20,892 bases of DNA, taken from contig DXAS01000027.1 in assembly GCA_019116915.1 (NCBI GenBank), positions 1 to 20,892 of the forward strand, given 5' to 3'. The notes under the pieces were generated by a model. It was given only the letters and a program-made list of their open reading frames with translations, ran no database searches and was not told the DNA's origin. Both the position numbers and the translations under genes were made by a program. Source of the DNA: Flavonifractor avicola (GTDB lineage Bacteria; Bacillota; Clostridia; Oscillospirales; Oscillospiraceae). Shown here one piece after another: positions 7,979 to 16,659 of the stretch (within the stretch, counting starts at the first letter, position 1; every line of letters begins with the position of its first letter).

Positions 7979-8023
7979 ACTACCGTCCCACTGCCCAAAC
8001 TCACCCGGAAAGGGGAATGAACC

Positions 8024-11000
8024 ATGAAAACAGAAGGCTATCCGCCCCGGGGACTCTATCACCCCGCCTTTGAACACGACAGCTGCGGTATTGGGGCCGT
8101 GGTGGACATCCAGGGCAAACCCAGCCACCAGACAGTGGACGACGCACTGAAAATTGTGGAGAAGCTGGAACACCGCGCCGGCAAGGACGCCGAGGGCAAG
8201 ACCGGCGACGGCGTGGGTATTTTGGTCCAGATCTCCCACCGCTTTTTCTCCAAGGCTGCCCAGGCGGCAGGCATCCAGCTGCCCGGACCCCGGGATTACG
8301 GCGTTGGTATGTTTTTCTTCCCCCAGGATACCCTGAAGCGGGGGCAGGCCAGAAAGATGTTCGAGGTCATCGCCGAGAAGGAGGGCCTCACCTTCCTGGG
8401 CTGGCGGGACGTACCGGTGTGCCCCGAGATCCTGGGGCAAAAGGCCCGGGACAAGATGCCTGTCATCCAGCAGGCCTTTGTGGCCCGCCCGACAGACACT
8501 GAACAGGGCCTGCCTTTCGACCGGAAGCTCTATATCGCCCGCCGGGTGTTTGAGCAGTCCAACGACAACACCTATGTGCCCTCCCTGTCCAGCCGCACCA
8601 TTGTTTATAAAGGAATGTTCCTGGTGGACCAGCTGCGGAAGTTCTATCCCGACCTGCAGAGCAAGGACTACCAGTCCGCCATTGCCCTGGTTCACTCCCG
8701 ATTCTCCACCAACACCAATCCCTCCTGGGAGCGGGCCCACCCCAACCGGCTCATGGCCCACAACGGCGAAATCAACACCATTCGCGGCAACGTGGACCGG
8801 ATGCTGGCCCGGGAGGAGACTATGTCCTCTCCCCTGCTGGATGATCAGATGGACAAGGTGCTGCCGGTAGTCAATGTAAACGGCTCCGACTCCGCCATGC
8901 TGGACAACACCCTGGAATTCCTCATGATGGCGGGCATGGACCTGCCTCTGGCCGTTATGGCCTGTATCCCGGAGCCCTGGATGGAGGACAAGGCCATCTC
9001 CCGGTCCAAGCGGGATCTGTACCAATATTACGCCACCCTGATGGAGCCCTGGGATGGCCCGGCTTCCATCCTCTTCTCCGACGGCGACGTGGTAGGGGCG
9101 GTGCTGGACCGCAACGGCCTGCGGCCTTCCCGGTATTATGTCACCCGGGACGGGCGGCTCATCCTCTCCTCCGAGGTGGGCGTACTGGATATCCCGGCGG
9201 AGCAGATCGTGGAGAAATCCCGGCTCCAGCCCGGGCGGATGCTGCTGGTGGACACCACCCAGGGCCGCATCATCGGCGACGACGAGCTGAAGGAATCCTA
9301 TGCCGCCCGGCAGCCCTACGGCGAGTGGCTGGACCGCAACCTGCTTCATTTAAAGGATCTGCCCATTCCCAACCGCCGGGTAGAGCGCCACACCAGAGAG
9401 GGGCTTCACCGCCTCCAGAAGGCCTTTGGCTACACCTATGAGGATGTGCGCAACACCATCCTCCCCATGGCCCGCACCGGTGCCGAGCCTACTGCCGCCA
9501 TGGGCACCGACATTCCTCTGGCCGTGCTGGACCACAAGGATCAGCCCCTGTTCAGCTACTTCAAGCAGCTCTTTGCCCAGGTGACCAACCCGCCTATCGA
9601 CGCCATTCGTGAGGAGATCGTCACCGACACCACTGTCTATGTGGGCGACGACGGCAATCTGCTCTCTGAAACGGCGGACAACTGCCGGGTGCTTCAGATC
9701 CACAACCCCATCCTCACCTCCACCGACATGATGAAAATCAAGGCCATGAACCAGCCTGGCTTCCAGGTGGAAACGGTGTCCATTCTCTACTATAAGAACA
9801 CCCCCTTGGACCGGGCCCTGGACCATCTGGCGCTGGCAGTGGACCGCGCCTGGCGAAAGGGCGCCAACATCATTATTCTCTCCGACCGGGGTGTGGATGA
9901 GAACCATGTGGCCATCCCCTCCCTGCTGGCAGTATCCGCCATGGAGCAGCACCTGATCCGCACCAAGAAGCGCACCGCCGTCTCCATCCTGCTGGAATCC
10001 GCCGAGCCCCGGGATGTCCACCACTTCGCCACCCTGCTGGGTTACGGCGCCCGTGCCATCAACCCCTACCTGGCTGAGGAGACCATCGTGGAGCTCATCG
10101 AGGAGGGTCTGCTGGACAAGGACTACCACACCGCCGTGGCCGACTACAACGCCGCCATTCTCCACGGCATCGTAAAGATCGCCTCCAAGATGGGCATTTC
10201 CACCCTCCAGTCCTATCAATCCGCCCAGATCTTTGAGGCCATCGGCATCAACAAGACGGTCATTGACAAATACTTCACCAATACCGTCTCCCGGGTGGGC
10301 GGCATCGGCCTGACCGAGATCGCCGCCATGGTGGACCGCAACCACTCCAAGGCCTATGACCCGCTGGGGCTGGGGGCCGATCCTACCCTGGACTCTCTGG
10401 GCGCCCACAAGGCCCGGTCCGGCGGTGAGGACCATATGTACAATCCCCAGACCATCCACCTGCTCCAGCAGGCCACCCGCCGGGGGGACTACGATCTGTT
10501 CAAGCAATACACCGCCCAGGTGGACGACGAAACCAGTCCCCACACCCTCCGCGGCCTGCTGGACATGAAATACGCCGACACTCCCCTGCCTCTGGACCAG
10601 GTAGAGAGCGTGGACTCCATTGTCAAGCGCTTCAAGACCGGCGCCATGAGCTACGGCTCCATCTCCCGGGAGGCCCACGAGTGTCTGGCCCAGGCCATGA
10701 ATCTGCTGGGGGGCAAATCCAACTCCGGCGAGGGCGGCGAGGAGCCCGACCGGCTGAAAGATCCCGCCCGCAACTCCGCCATCAAGCAGGTGGCTTCCGG
10801 CCGATTCGGCGTCACCAGTGAATATCTGGTATCCGCCAAGGAGATCCAGATCAAGATGGCGCAGGGCGCCAAGCCCGGTGAGGGCGGCCATCTGCCTGCA
10901 GGTAAGGTATATCCCTGGATTGCCCGGTGCCGTCACTCCACCCCCGGCGTCACCCTGATTTCTCCCCCGCCCCACCACGACATCTACTCCATTGAGGACC

Positions 11001-12562
11001 TGGCCCAGCTGATCTACGACCTGAAGTGCGCCAACCGTCAGGCCCGCATCTCGGTGAAGCTGGTCAGCGAGGCAGGCGTGGGCACCATCGCCGCTGGCGT
11101 GGCCAAGGCCGGCGCCCAGGTGGTACTGGTATCTGGCTATGACGGCGGCACCGGCGCCGCCCCCCGCACCTCCATTCACAACGCCGGTCTGCCCTGGGAG
11201 CTGGGCCTGGCGGAAACCCATCAGACTCTGATCCAGAACGGCCTGCGGTCCCGGGTGGTGGTGGAAACCGACGGCAAGCTGATGAGTGGCCGGGATGTGG
11301 CCATTGCCTGTATGCTGGGCGCCGAGGAGTTCGGCTTTGCCACCGCTCCCCTGGTGACCATGGGCTGCGTCATGATGCGGGTGTGCAATCTGGACACCTG
11401 CCCTGTAGGCGTTGCCACCCAAAACCCTGAGCTGCGTAAGCGCTTTGCCGGCAAGCCGGAATATGTGGTCAACTTTATGCGCTTCATCGCCCAGGAACTG
11501 CGGGAGCATATGGCCAAGCTGGGTGTGCACACCGTGGAGGAGCTGGTGGGCCGCACCGACCTTCTGGCCGTCCGCACCCCGGCAGTCAATGACCGGGCCG
11601 CCACGGTAGACCTGTCCGCCATTCTGGACAACCCCTATGTGGGTGCGGAGAAGGCCCATTTCGATCCCGCCGACGTCTACGACTTCCATCTGGAGGACAC
11701 CGTGGACCTGAAGGTGCTGGAGCGCAAGCTGGGCAGCGCACTGGCTCAGGGCGCTCCCAAGCGCCTGGAGGTGGCGGTCTCCTCCACCGACCGGGCGGTG
11801 GGCACCATTCTGGGCTCCGACATTACCCGTCTCCACGGCGACAGCCTGCCCGGCGGCACCTTTACGGTCAAGTGCACCGGCGGCGGCGGCCAGTCCTTCG
11901 GCGCTTTCCTGCCCAAGGGCCTGACTCTGGAGCTGGAGGGCGACGCCAACGACTACCTGGGCAAGGGCCTCTCCGGCGGCCGTCTGGTGGTCTATCCCCC
12001 CAAGGACAGCACCTTTGATCCCGCGAAAAACATCCTGGTAGGCAACGTAGCCCTCTACGGCGCCACCAGCGGCCAGGCCTACCTGAACGGCGTGGCGGGC
12101 GAGCGTTTCTGTGTCCGCAACTCGGGCGCCACCGCCGTGGTGGAGGGCGTGGGCGACCACGGCTGCGAGTATATGACCGGCGGCCGGGTGGTGGTCCTGG
12201 GCCCCACCGGCAAGAACTTTGCCGCCGGTATGAGCGGCGGCGTGGCCTATGTGCTGGATGAGCACCGGGACCTGTACCTGCGGCTCAACAAGGCTCTGGT
12301 ATCCATGGAGCCGGTCACGGAGAAGCACGACGCCGCCGAACTGCGGGAACTGATCCAGGCCCACGCCGACGCCACCGGCTCGGCCAAGGCAAGCTGTATT
12401 TTGACTCACTTTGAGGATTATCTGCCTCTGTTCAAGAAGATCCTGCCCCACGACTACGACCGGATGCTGCGCACCATCGCCCAGTATGAGGAGAAGGGCA
12501 TGAGCCGGGAGGAGGCCCAGGTAGAGGCCTTCTATGTCAATACCCACCAGAAGGGGGAATAA
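8024..12562 (+). CDS. gltB: Glutamate synthase (NADPH type) large subunit
   Basis: Transfers the glutamine amide to 2-oxoglutarate, producing two glutamates; the cytoplasmic partner of GltD. The 1512 residues match the family. The N-terminal class II amidotransferase begins after a 20-residue leader, with nucleophile Cys21 in HDSCGIGAV. This implies propeptide cleavage before Cys, as in known GltB. The FMN-binding synthase domain follows at about 820-1200, including KSNSGEGGEEPDR, GAKPGEGGHLP and SGYDGGTGAAPRTS. The [3Fe-4S] motif is CVMMRVCNLDTCPVG (around 1107-1121). The C-terminal beta-helix has glycine-rich repeats such as GGRLVVYPP and YMTGGRVVVLG. The ATG at 8024 follows AAAGGGG. gltD starts two bases after the stop. 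Upstream is an attenuator that may respond to nitrogen status. Confidence 0.98.
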   Translation: MKTEGYPPRGLYHPAFEHDSCGIGAVVDIQGKPSHQTVDDALKIVEKLEHRAGKDAEGKTGDGVGILVQISHRFFSKAAQAAGIQLPGPRDYGVGMFFFPQDTLKRGQARKMFEVIAEKEGLTFLGWRDVPVCPEILGQKARDKMPVIQQAFVARPTDTEQGLPFDRKLYIARRVFEQSNDNTYVPSLSSRTIVYKGMFLVDQLRKFYPDLQSKDYQSAIALVHSRFSTNTNPSWERAHPNRLMAHNGEINTIRGNVDRMLAREETMSSPLLDDQMDKVLPVVNVNGSDSAMLDNTLEFLMMAGMDLPLAVMACIPEPWMEDKAISRSKRDLYQYYATLMEPWDGPASILFSDGDVVGAVLDRNGLRPSRYYVTRDGRLILSSEVGVLDIPAEQIVEKSRLQPGRMLLVDTTQGRIIGDDELKESYAARQPYGEWLDRNLLHLKDLPIPNRRVERHTREGLHRLQKAFGYTYEDVRNTILPMARTGAEPTAAMGTDIPLAVLDHKDQPLFSYFKQLFAQVTNPPIDAIREEIVTDTTVYVGDDGNLLSETADNCRVLQIHNPILTSTDMMKIKAMNQPGFQVETVSILYYKNTPLDRALDHLALAVDRAWRKGANIIILSDRGVDENHVAIPSLLAVSAMEQHLIRTKKRTAVSILLESAEPRDVHHFATLLGYGARAINPYLAEETIVELIEEGLLDKDYHTAVADYNAAILHGIVKIASKMGISTLQSYQSAQIFEAIGINKTVIDKYFTNTVSRVGGIGLTEIAAMVDRNHSKAYDPLGLGADPTLDSLGAHKARSGGEDHMYNPQTIHLLQQATRRGDYDLFKQYTAQVDDETSPHTLRGLLDMKYADTPLPLDQVESVDSIVKRFKTGAMSYGSISREAHECLAQAMNLLGGKSNSGEGGEEPDRLKDPARNSAIKQVASGRFGVTSEYLVSAKEIQIKMAQGAKPGEGGHLPAGKVYPWIARCRHSTPGVTLISPPPHHDIYSIEDLAQLIYDLKCANRQARISVKLVSEAGVGTIAAGVAKAGAQVVLVSGYDGGTGAAPRTSIHNAGLPWELGLAETHQTLIQNGLRSRVVVETDGKLMSGRDVAIACMLGAEEFGFATAPLVTMGCVMMRVCNLDTCPVGVATQNPELRKRFAGKPEYVVNFMRFIAQELREHMAKLGVHTVEELVGRTDLLAVRTPAVNDRAATVDLSAILDNPYVGAEKAHFDPADVYDFHLEDTVDLKVLERKLGSALAQGAPKRLEVAVSSTDRAVGTILGSDITRLHGDSLPGGTFTVKCTGGGGQSFGAFLPKGLTLELEGDANDYLGKGLSGGRLVVYPPKDSTFDPAKNILVGNVALYGATSGQAYLNGVAGERFCVRNSGATAVVEGVGDHGCEYMTGGRVVVLGPTGKNFAAGMSGGVAYVLDEHRDLYLRLNKALVSMEPVTEKHDAAELRELIQAHADATGSAKASCILTHFEDYLPLFKKILPHDYDRMLRTIAQYEEKGMSREEAQVEAFYVNTHQKGE

Positions 12563-12564
12563 CC

Positions 12565-14022
12565 ATGGGAAAACCCACAGGATTTATGGAATATCAGCGC
12601 AGGGGGAATCCCTCTGAGACCCCTCTGGAGCGCATCAAGCACTACAACGAGTTTCACCCCCGGCTGGGCCGGGACGACCGGCGGCGGCAGGGCGCCCGGT
12701 GCATGGAGTGCGGCGTGCCCTTCTGTCAGTCGGGGGCGGTACTGAACGGTATGGTGTCCGGCTGTCCCCTCCACAACCTGATCCCCGAGTGGAACGACCT
12801 GGTGTACACCGGCAACTTTACCCATGCACTGGAGCGACTTTTAAAGACCAATAACTTCCCTGAGTTTACCGGTCGGGTGTGCCCCGCCCTGTGCGAGGCA
12901 GCCTGCACCTGCGGTCTCCATGGAGACCCGGTTACCGTAAAGGACAATGAGTTGGGTATCATCGAGGACGCTTGGGACCGGGGCCTCATGTCCCCCCGTC
13001 CTCCCAAAGCCCGCACCGGCAAAAAGGTGGCGGTGGTTGGTTCCGGCCCTGCCGGTCTGGCCTGTGCCGACCAGCTCAACCATCGGGGCCACAGCGTTAC
13101 CGTCTTTGAGCGGGAGGACCGGCCCGGAGGCCTTTTGATGTATGGCATTCCCAACATGAAGCTGGAAAAGCCGGTGGTCCAGCGGCGGCTGGACAAGATG
13201 GCCGCTGAAGGAATCACGTTCCGTACCGGCGTGGATGTGGGCAAGGACCTCAGCCCGGAGCAGCTGCGGCGGGACTTTGACGCAGTTGTGCTGTGCTGCG
13301 GCGCTGCCCAGCCCCGGGATCTGGCCGTTCCCGGCCGGGAGCTGGACGGGGTGTGGTTCGCGGTGGACTTTTTAAAGGAGACCACCCGTTCCCTGCTGAC
13401 CCACGACCTGGCCGAGGGCACCTACCCCTCCGCCAAGGGCAAGCACGTTGTCATCGTAGGCGGCGGCGACACCGGCAACGACTGCGTTGGCACCTGCATC
13501 CGCCACGGCTGCGCCAGCGTGACCCAGCTGGAGATGATGCCCAAGGCCCCCGATCAACGGGCAGAAAATAACCCCTGGCCGGAGTGGCCAAGGGTGTGCA
13601 AGACCGATTACGGCCAGGAGGAGTCCATCGCCCTCTTTGGCCACGATCCCCGGGTCTATGAGACTACTGTGGCCGAATTGATGGGTGACGAGCACGGCAA
13701 GCTGAAGGCGGTGAAAACCGTCAAGCTGGGTCCCGACCACCAGCCCATCGCCGACACCGAAGCGGTGCTGGACTGCGACCTGCTCCTCATTGCCGCCGGG
13801 TTCCTGGGACCCCAGGACTATGTACCCGAGCTTTTCGGACTGGAACGCACTCCCCGCTCCTGTGTCAAAACGGCGGAAGGCGGTTACGCCACCACCGTAC
13901 CCGGCGTCTTTGCCGCTGGCGATATGCGCCGGGGCCAGTCTCTGGTAGTGTGGGCCATCCGGGAGGGCCGGGAGGCCGCCCGGGACGTAGATCAGTATTT
14001 GATGGGATACACCAATCTATAA
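12565..14022 (+). CDS. gltD: Glutamate synthase small subunit (NADPH-dependent)
   Basis: Passes electrons from NADPH through FAD and iron-sulfur clusters to GltB. The 485 residues are typical. The N-terminal cluster domain has Cys46, Cys49, Cys54 and Cys67 (ARCMECGVPFC and GCPLHN) and Cys106, Cys110 and Cys114 (RVCPALCEAAC), the ligands of the low-potential [4Fe-4S] centres. An FAD-binding Rossmann motif VAVVGSGPAGLACA starts near 145, and an NADPH-binding motif VVIVGGGDTGNDC near 295. The C-terminal GVFAAGDMRRGQSLVVWAI (about 447-465) is the second FAD-contacting signature. It starts two bases after gltB, with an AAGGGGG site inside the gltB end, so the subunits are translationally coupled. 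A strong terminator follows directly. Confidence 0.98.
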   Translation: MGKPTGFMEYQRRGNPSETPLERIKHYNEFHPRLGRDDRRRQGARCMECGVPFCQSGAVLNGMVSGCPLHNLIPEWNDLVYTGNFTHALERLLKTNNFPEFTGRVCPALCEAACTCGLHGDPVTVKDNELGIIEDAWDRGLMSPRPPKARTGKKVAVVGSGPAGLACADQLNHRGHSVTVFEREDRPGGLLMYGIPNMKLEKPVVQRRLDKMAAEGITFRTGVDVGKDLSPEQLRRDFDAVVLCCGAAQPRDLAVPGRELDGVWFAVDFLKETTRSLLTHDLAEGTYPSAKGKHVVIVGGGDTGNDCVGTCIRHGCASVTQLEMMPKAPDQRAENNPWPEWPRVCKTDYGQEESIALFGHDPRVYETTVAELMGDEHGKLKAVKTVKLGPDHQPIADTEAVLDCDLLLIAAGFLGPQDYVPELFGLERTPRSCVKTAEGGYATTVPGVFAAGDMRRGQSLVVWAIREGREAARDVDQYLMGYTNL

Positions 14023-14024
14023 AG

Positions 14025-14054
14025 AAAGCCCCCCGGCCAAGCCGGGGGGCTTTT
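14025..14054. terminator. Bidirectional intrinsic terminator between gltD and hlyIII
   Basis: GCCCCCCGGC (14028-14037) pairs with GCCGGGGGGC (14041-14050) around a CAA loop. It is flanked by As on the left and TTTT on the right, so it works for gltD on the plus strand and for the convergent hlyIII gene on the minus strand. It starts three bases after the gltD stop and ends eight bases before the hlyIII stop. Confidence 0.92.
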
Positions 14055-14061
14055 GCTTGAT

Positions 14062-14811
14062 TTACAGCGCGGCGATTACCTGATACATCAGCATGAAGTG
14101 GAACAGGGAGCCCGCCAGGATAAACACATGGAAGATCTCATGGCAGCCGAACTTGGGGTTATTGCGGCCAGGCCACTTGACGGCGTAGAGTACACCGCCG
14201 ATGGTATAGAGCACACCGCCGCCCAGCACCCAGAACATTCCCGCCCCAGGCAGCACCTGCATCAGGGGCACCAAAGCAATGATGGCCAGCCAGCCCATGG
14301 CGATATAGATGCCGGAGGTGAGCCAGCGGGGGGCGGAGAGCCATACCAAGGTGAGCACCAGTCCCGCCAGAGCCAGCCCCCAGATCACGCCGAAGAGGCT
14401 CCAGCCCCAACCGCCCATCTCCCGCAGGGCTACCAGACACACAGGGGTGTAGCTGCCGGCGATGAGAAAATAGATGGAGGCGTGGTCATACTTCCGCAGG
14501 GCGATACGCCCGGCCACGCTGGTATTGATGCAGTGGTACAGGGTGCTGGCGGTATACAGGCCCACCATGCTGATCCCATAGATCAGGAAGGAGACCAGAT
14601 GCCACACGCTCAGCTCTTCCAGCAGGCAGCGGGCCACCAACAGCACCGTGCCCACGGCGGCCAGCGCCGCGCCCATGCCGTGGGTAATGGCCGACCAGGG
14701 CCGCAGACCGTCATAGGGGTCCCGCGCTTGTTTCACCTTCCGGACCGGACGAGCCTTGGGATGATAATAGAGGGCAGAAGGGTTGCCTCTTAAAATATTC
14801 TCCTGATTCAT
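14062..14811 (-). CDS. Hemolysin III / PAQR-family membrane protein
   Basis: A seven-helix integral membrane protein of the HlyIII (PAQR-related) family. These often carry the name hemolysin, but their bacterial role is unsettled; the eukaryotic relatives are zinc-dependent receptors or ceramidases. The 249 residues have a charged N-terminus of about 35, then hydrophobic helices. Family metal-site positions are visible in YTASTLYHCIN, in YDHASIYFLIAGSYTP, and in the C-terminal HEIFHVFILAGSLFHF. The ATG at 14811 (MNQENIL) has AGGTG six bases upstream. An in-frame TTG at 14835 lacks a ribosome binding site and is less likely. It is monocistronic: own promoter and palindrome upstream, bidirectional terminator downstream. 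Confidence 0.9.
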   Translation of the reverse strand: MNQENILRGNPSALYYHPKARPVRKVKQARDPYDGLRPWSAITHGMGAALAAVGTVLLVARCLLEELSVWHLVSFLIYGISMVGLYTASTLYHCINTSVAGRIALRKYDHASIYFLIAGSYTPVCLVALREMGGWGWSLFGVIWGLALAGLVLTLVWLSAPRWLTSGIYIAMGWLAIIALVPLMQVLPGAGMFWVLGGGVLYTIGGVLYAVKWPGRNNPKFGCHEIFHVFILAGSLFHFMLMYQVIAAL

Positions 14812-14866
14812 ACCATACACCTGCCATTCTGTCAAAGCTGATAGGAGATATTTTTTCTTCTCTTAT

Positions 14867-14896
14867 AGTATAGTTCTAATCTTATAATATTGTCAA
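14867..14896 (-). promoter_or_regulatory. Sigma-A-type promoter for hlyIII
   Basis: On the minus strand a perfect TTGACA (14896-14891) and TATACT (14872-14867) are separated by 18 bases. The surroundings are AT-rich. The leader before the ATG at 14811 would be about 50 bases. Confidence 0.68.
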
Positions 14897-14905
14897 CAGC
14901 AAATG

Positions 14906-14932
14906 GTAATATAATTTTTAAAATTATATTAC
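14906..14932. repeat. Perfect AT-rich palindrome upstream of the hlyIII promoter
   Basis: Two perfect 13-base arms (GTAATATAATTTT at 14906-14918 and its exact complement at 14920-14932) around a single central T. It lies about ten bases upstream of the hlyIII -35 box. No T-run or gene end makes it a terminator. A shorter inverted repeat TACAG/CTGTA (14930-14942) overlaps its right edge. A dimeric regulator site is the simplest reading. Confidence 0.7.
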
Positions 14933-15003
14933 AGTTTCTGTACATGATGTCTGTAGCATACCCTTTTCTCCCCCATCCTATCCTCTTTTCAGAAAAGGCA
15001 GCA

Positions 15004-15038
15004 AAAAGCGGCGGTTTTTACAAAAAACCGCCGCTTTT
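15004..15038 (-). terminator. Intrinsic terminator of the polA-tsaD operon
   Basis: Two perfect complementary 16-base arms, 15004-15019 and 15023-15038, around a 3-base loop. The core is GCGGCGG/CCGCCGC and the edges are A/T runs, giving a U-run on the minus-strand transcript. It begins 14 bases past the tsaD stop. The symmetry means it could also stop plus-strand transcription. Confidence 0.92.
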
Positions 15039-15051
15039 GATTCAAATCCAA

Positions 15052-16062
15052 TTAACCTTTTTTAATGTCCCGGGTGGCGTAGGCGTTCAAGTCCATGCCG
15101 CCCCGCTTTCCCGCCAGATATTCATAGTAGCCTTGGCAGCCGATCATGGCCCCGTTGTCCCCGCACAGAGACAGAGGAGGCAGGAACAGCTGATCGCCGG
15201 ACTGACGGCAGGCTGTCTCCAGATCGGCCCGGATACGGGAATTGGCCGCTACGCCACCCGCCACAGCAATTTTGCCATAGCCGCAGCGCTTGGCCGCCTC
15301 CATGGTACGGGGCACCAGGGTATCGCTGACGGCGGCGGCAAAGGAGGCCGCCAGGCCCTTCATGTCCAGTTCTTCCCCCTTCTGAGCAGTGTTGTGGGCC
15401 AGATTGAGCACCGCTGTCTTAAGCCCGGAAAAGGACATATCCAGAGGGGCGTCCGCCACATGAGCCCGGGGCAGCTCGTAACGGGTATCATCACCGCCCT
15501 GTGCCAGCTTGTCCATAGGAGCGCCGCCAGGATAGCCAATCCCCAGCACCCGGGCCACCTTGTCAAAGCACTCCCCCGCCGCGTCGTCCCGGGTAGCACC
15601 CAGGATCTCCATATCAGTGTAGCCCTTTACGTCCACGATCATGGTGTTGCCGCCGGAGACACAGAGACACACAAAGGGGGGCTCCAGGTCGGGGTGGGCG
15701 ATGTAGTTGGCGGCGATATGGGCCCGGACATGATGGACCGGGATGATGGGCACATTGAGGCCGTAGGCCACCGACTTAGCAAAGTTCACGCCCACCAGCA
15801 GGGCGCCAATGAGGCCGGGGGCATAGGTTACCGCCACGGCGTCGATGTCGCTCCGGGTGACCCCCGCCTGTCGGAGGGCCTGGTCGGCCAGCCCGGCGAT
15901 GGCCTCGATGTGTTTGCGGGAGGCAATCTCAGGCACCACGCCGCCGTAAATGGCGTGCATATCCGCCTGGGAGGCAATGGCGTCGGACAGGACGGTGCGG
16001 CCGTCCCGCACCACTGCCACGGCAGTCTCGTCGCAGGAAGATTCAATGGCAAGAATATTCAT
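15052..16062 (-). CDS. tsaD: tRNA N6-adenosine threonylcarbamoyltransferase
   Basis: Transfers the threonylcarbamoyl group from threonylcarbamoyl-AMP to A37 of ANN-decoding tRNAs (t6A), working with TsaB and TsaE in the cytoplasm. The 336 residues match the family. It has the ASKHA-fold start MNILAIESSCDETAVAV, the metal-binding HHVRAH with His111 and His115 at the canonical positions, CVSGGNTMIV near 133-142, the SFSGLKTAVLN segment near 210 and CGDNGAMIG (Asp near 301) for iron binding. AGAAGGAATG precedes the ATG, three bases after the stop of the upstream acetyltransferase gene. rimI lies in the same operon, a common arrangement, but tsaB and tsaE are not in this window. Confidence 0.98.
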   Translation of the reverse strand: MNILAIESSCDETAVAVVRDGRTVLSDAIASQADMHAIYGGVVPEIASRKHIEAIAGLADQALRQAGVTRSDIDAVAVTYAPGLIGALLVGVNFAKSVAYGLNVPIIPVHHVRAHIAANYIAHPDLEPPFVCLCVSGGNTMIVDVKGYTDMEILGATRDDAAGECFDKVARVLGIGYPGGAPMDKLAQGGDDTRYELPRAHVADAPLDMSFSGLKTAVLNLAHNTAQKGEELDMKGLAASFAAAVSDTLVPRTMEAAKRCGYGKIAVAGGVAANSRIRADLETACRQSGDQLFLPPLSLCGDNGAMIGCQGYYEYLAGKRGGMDLNAYATRDIKKG

Positions 16063-16065
16063 GGT

Positions 16066-16659
16066 TCATTCCTTCTTTCCGCAGTGAGCCGCCGGAATAT
16101 GGATCATCCGGCGAAACAGAACAGGGGGCATCTGACTCCGATACAGCCCCCGGTGGGTATTCTGAAGGATCTCTTCGTCTAGTACACAGGGCTCTGACCA
16201 CACCAGCATGGCATAGCGCACATGGAAAATATCCGCCTGGTAAGGCATCAGCCGGAACCCCGCCCGCTGGTAAAAGGCCAACCGGCGGCGGCGCACCCGG
16301 TCCTCCTCTGGAGAAATCCCCGGCTCCGGCGCCTCCGCCTCTGCCAGCAGGGTACACGCCGGTCCATACCGGGCTTTCAGCAGTTCCAGTGCCTGGGTGC
16401 CCAATCCCTGGCCCCGTCCCTCAGGACACACAGCCAGATAATCCAGCAGGGCACAGTTACCCTCCGCCGTCCGCCATAAAAAGGCATAGGCCAGCAGCGC
16501 ACCCCCCTCAAAGACACCCCAGGTATCATAGCGCCCAGCCCGGCGCAGGCTGCGGATGGAAGTAAGGGGCCGCCGCTCGTTGCGGGGAAAGTCCCGCTTC
16601 ACATGGACCCGGTAGACCTGCCGTAGCTGGCTGTCGGTGAGCAGCCGCAGTTCAGGCAC
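16066..16659 (-). CDS. GNAT-family N-acetyltransferase (paralogue of the gene at 17101-17706)
   Basis: A predicted acetyl-CoA-dependent acetyltransferase of unknown substrate, 197 residues. The acetyl-CoA loop is GRGQGLG (around residue 80), preceded by the strand LLDYLAVCPE and followed by a helix. A C-terminal RRRRLAFYQRAGF segment (about 125-137) is typical of the last GNAT helix and strand. It aligns along its length with the protein two genes upstream (for example GRYDTWGVFEGGALLAYAFLW against GRYEVWGLFDGETLLGYATLW). The start is uncertain: the GTG at 16659 aligns with the paralogue's MELR start and has GGTGGAG ten bases upstream, while a TTG at 16668 is three codons earlier. It overlaps the end of rimI by 8 bases, so translation is probably coupled. 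Confidence 0.85.
   Translation of the reverse strand: MPELRLLTDSQLRQVYRVHVKRDFPRNERRPLTSIRSLRRAGRYDTWGVFEGGALLAYAFLWRTAEGNCALLDYLAVCPEGRGQGLGTQALELLKARYGPACTLLAEAEAPEPGISPEEDRVRRRRLAFYQRAGFRLMPYQADIFHVRYAMLVWSEPCVLDEEILQNTHRGLYRSQMPPVLFRRMIHIPAAHCGKKE

Noticed and set aside
9350..12547. A 1065-codon open frame on the minus strand opposite gltB
   Set aside because: A shadow of gltB, rich in Gly, His, Val and Gln as expected from the antisense of GC-rich coding sequence; no family motif. The same holds for the long frames opposite glnA, pyrG, tsaD and polA.
14812..14835. TTG start at 14835 for the hemolysin III gene
   Set aside because: No ribosome binding site precedes it, whereas the ATG at 14811 has AGGTG at proper distance.
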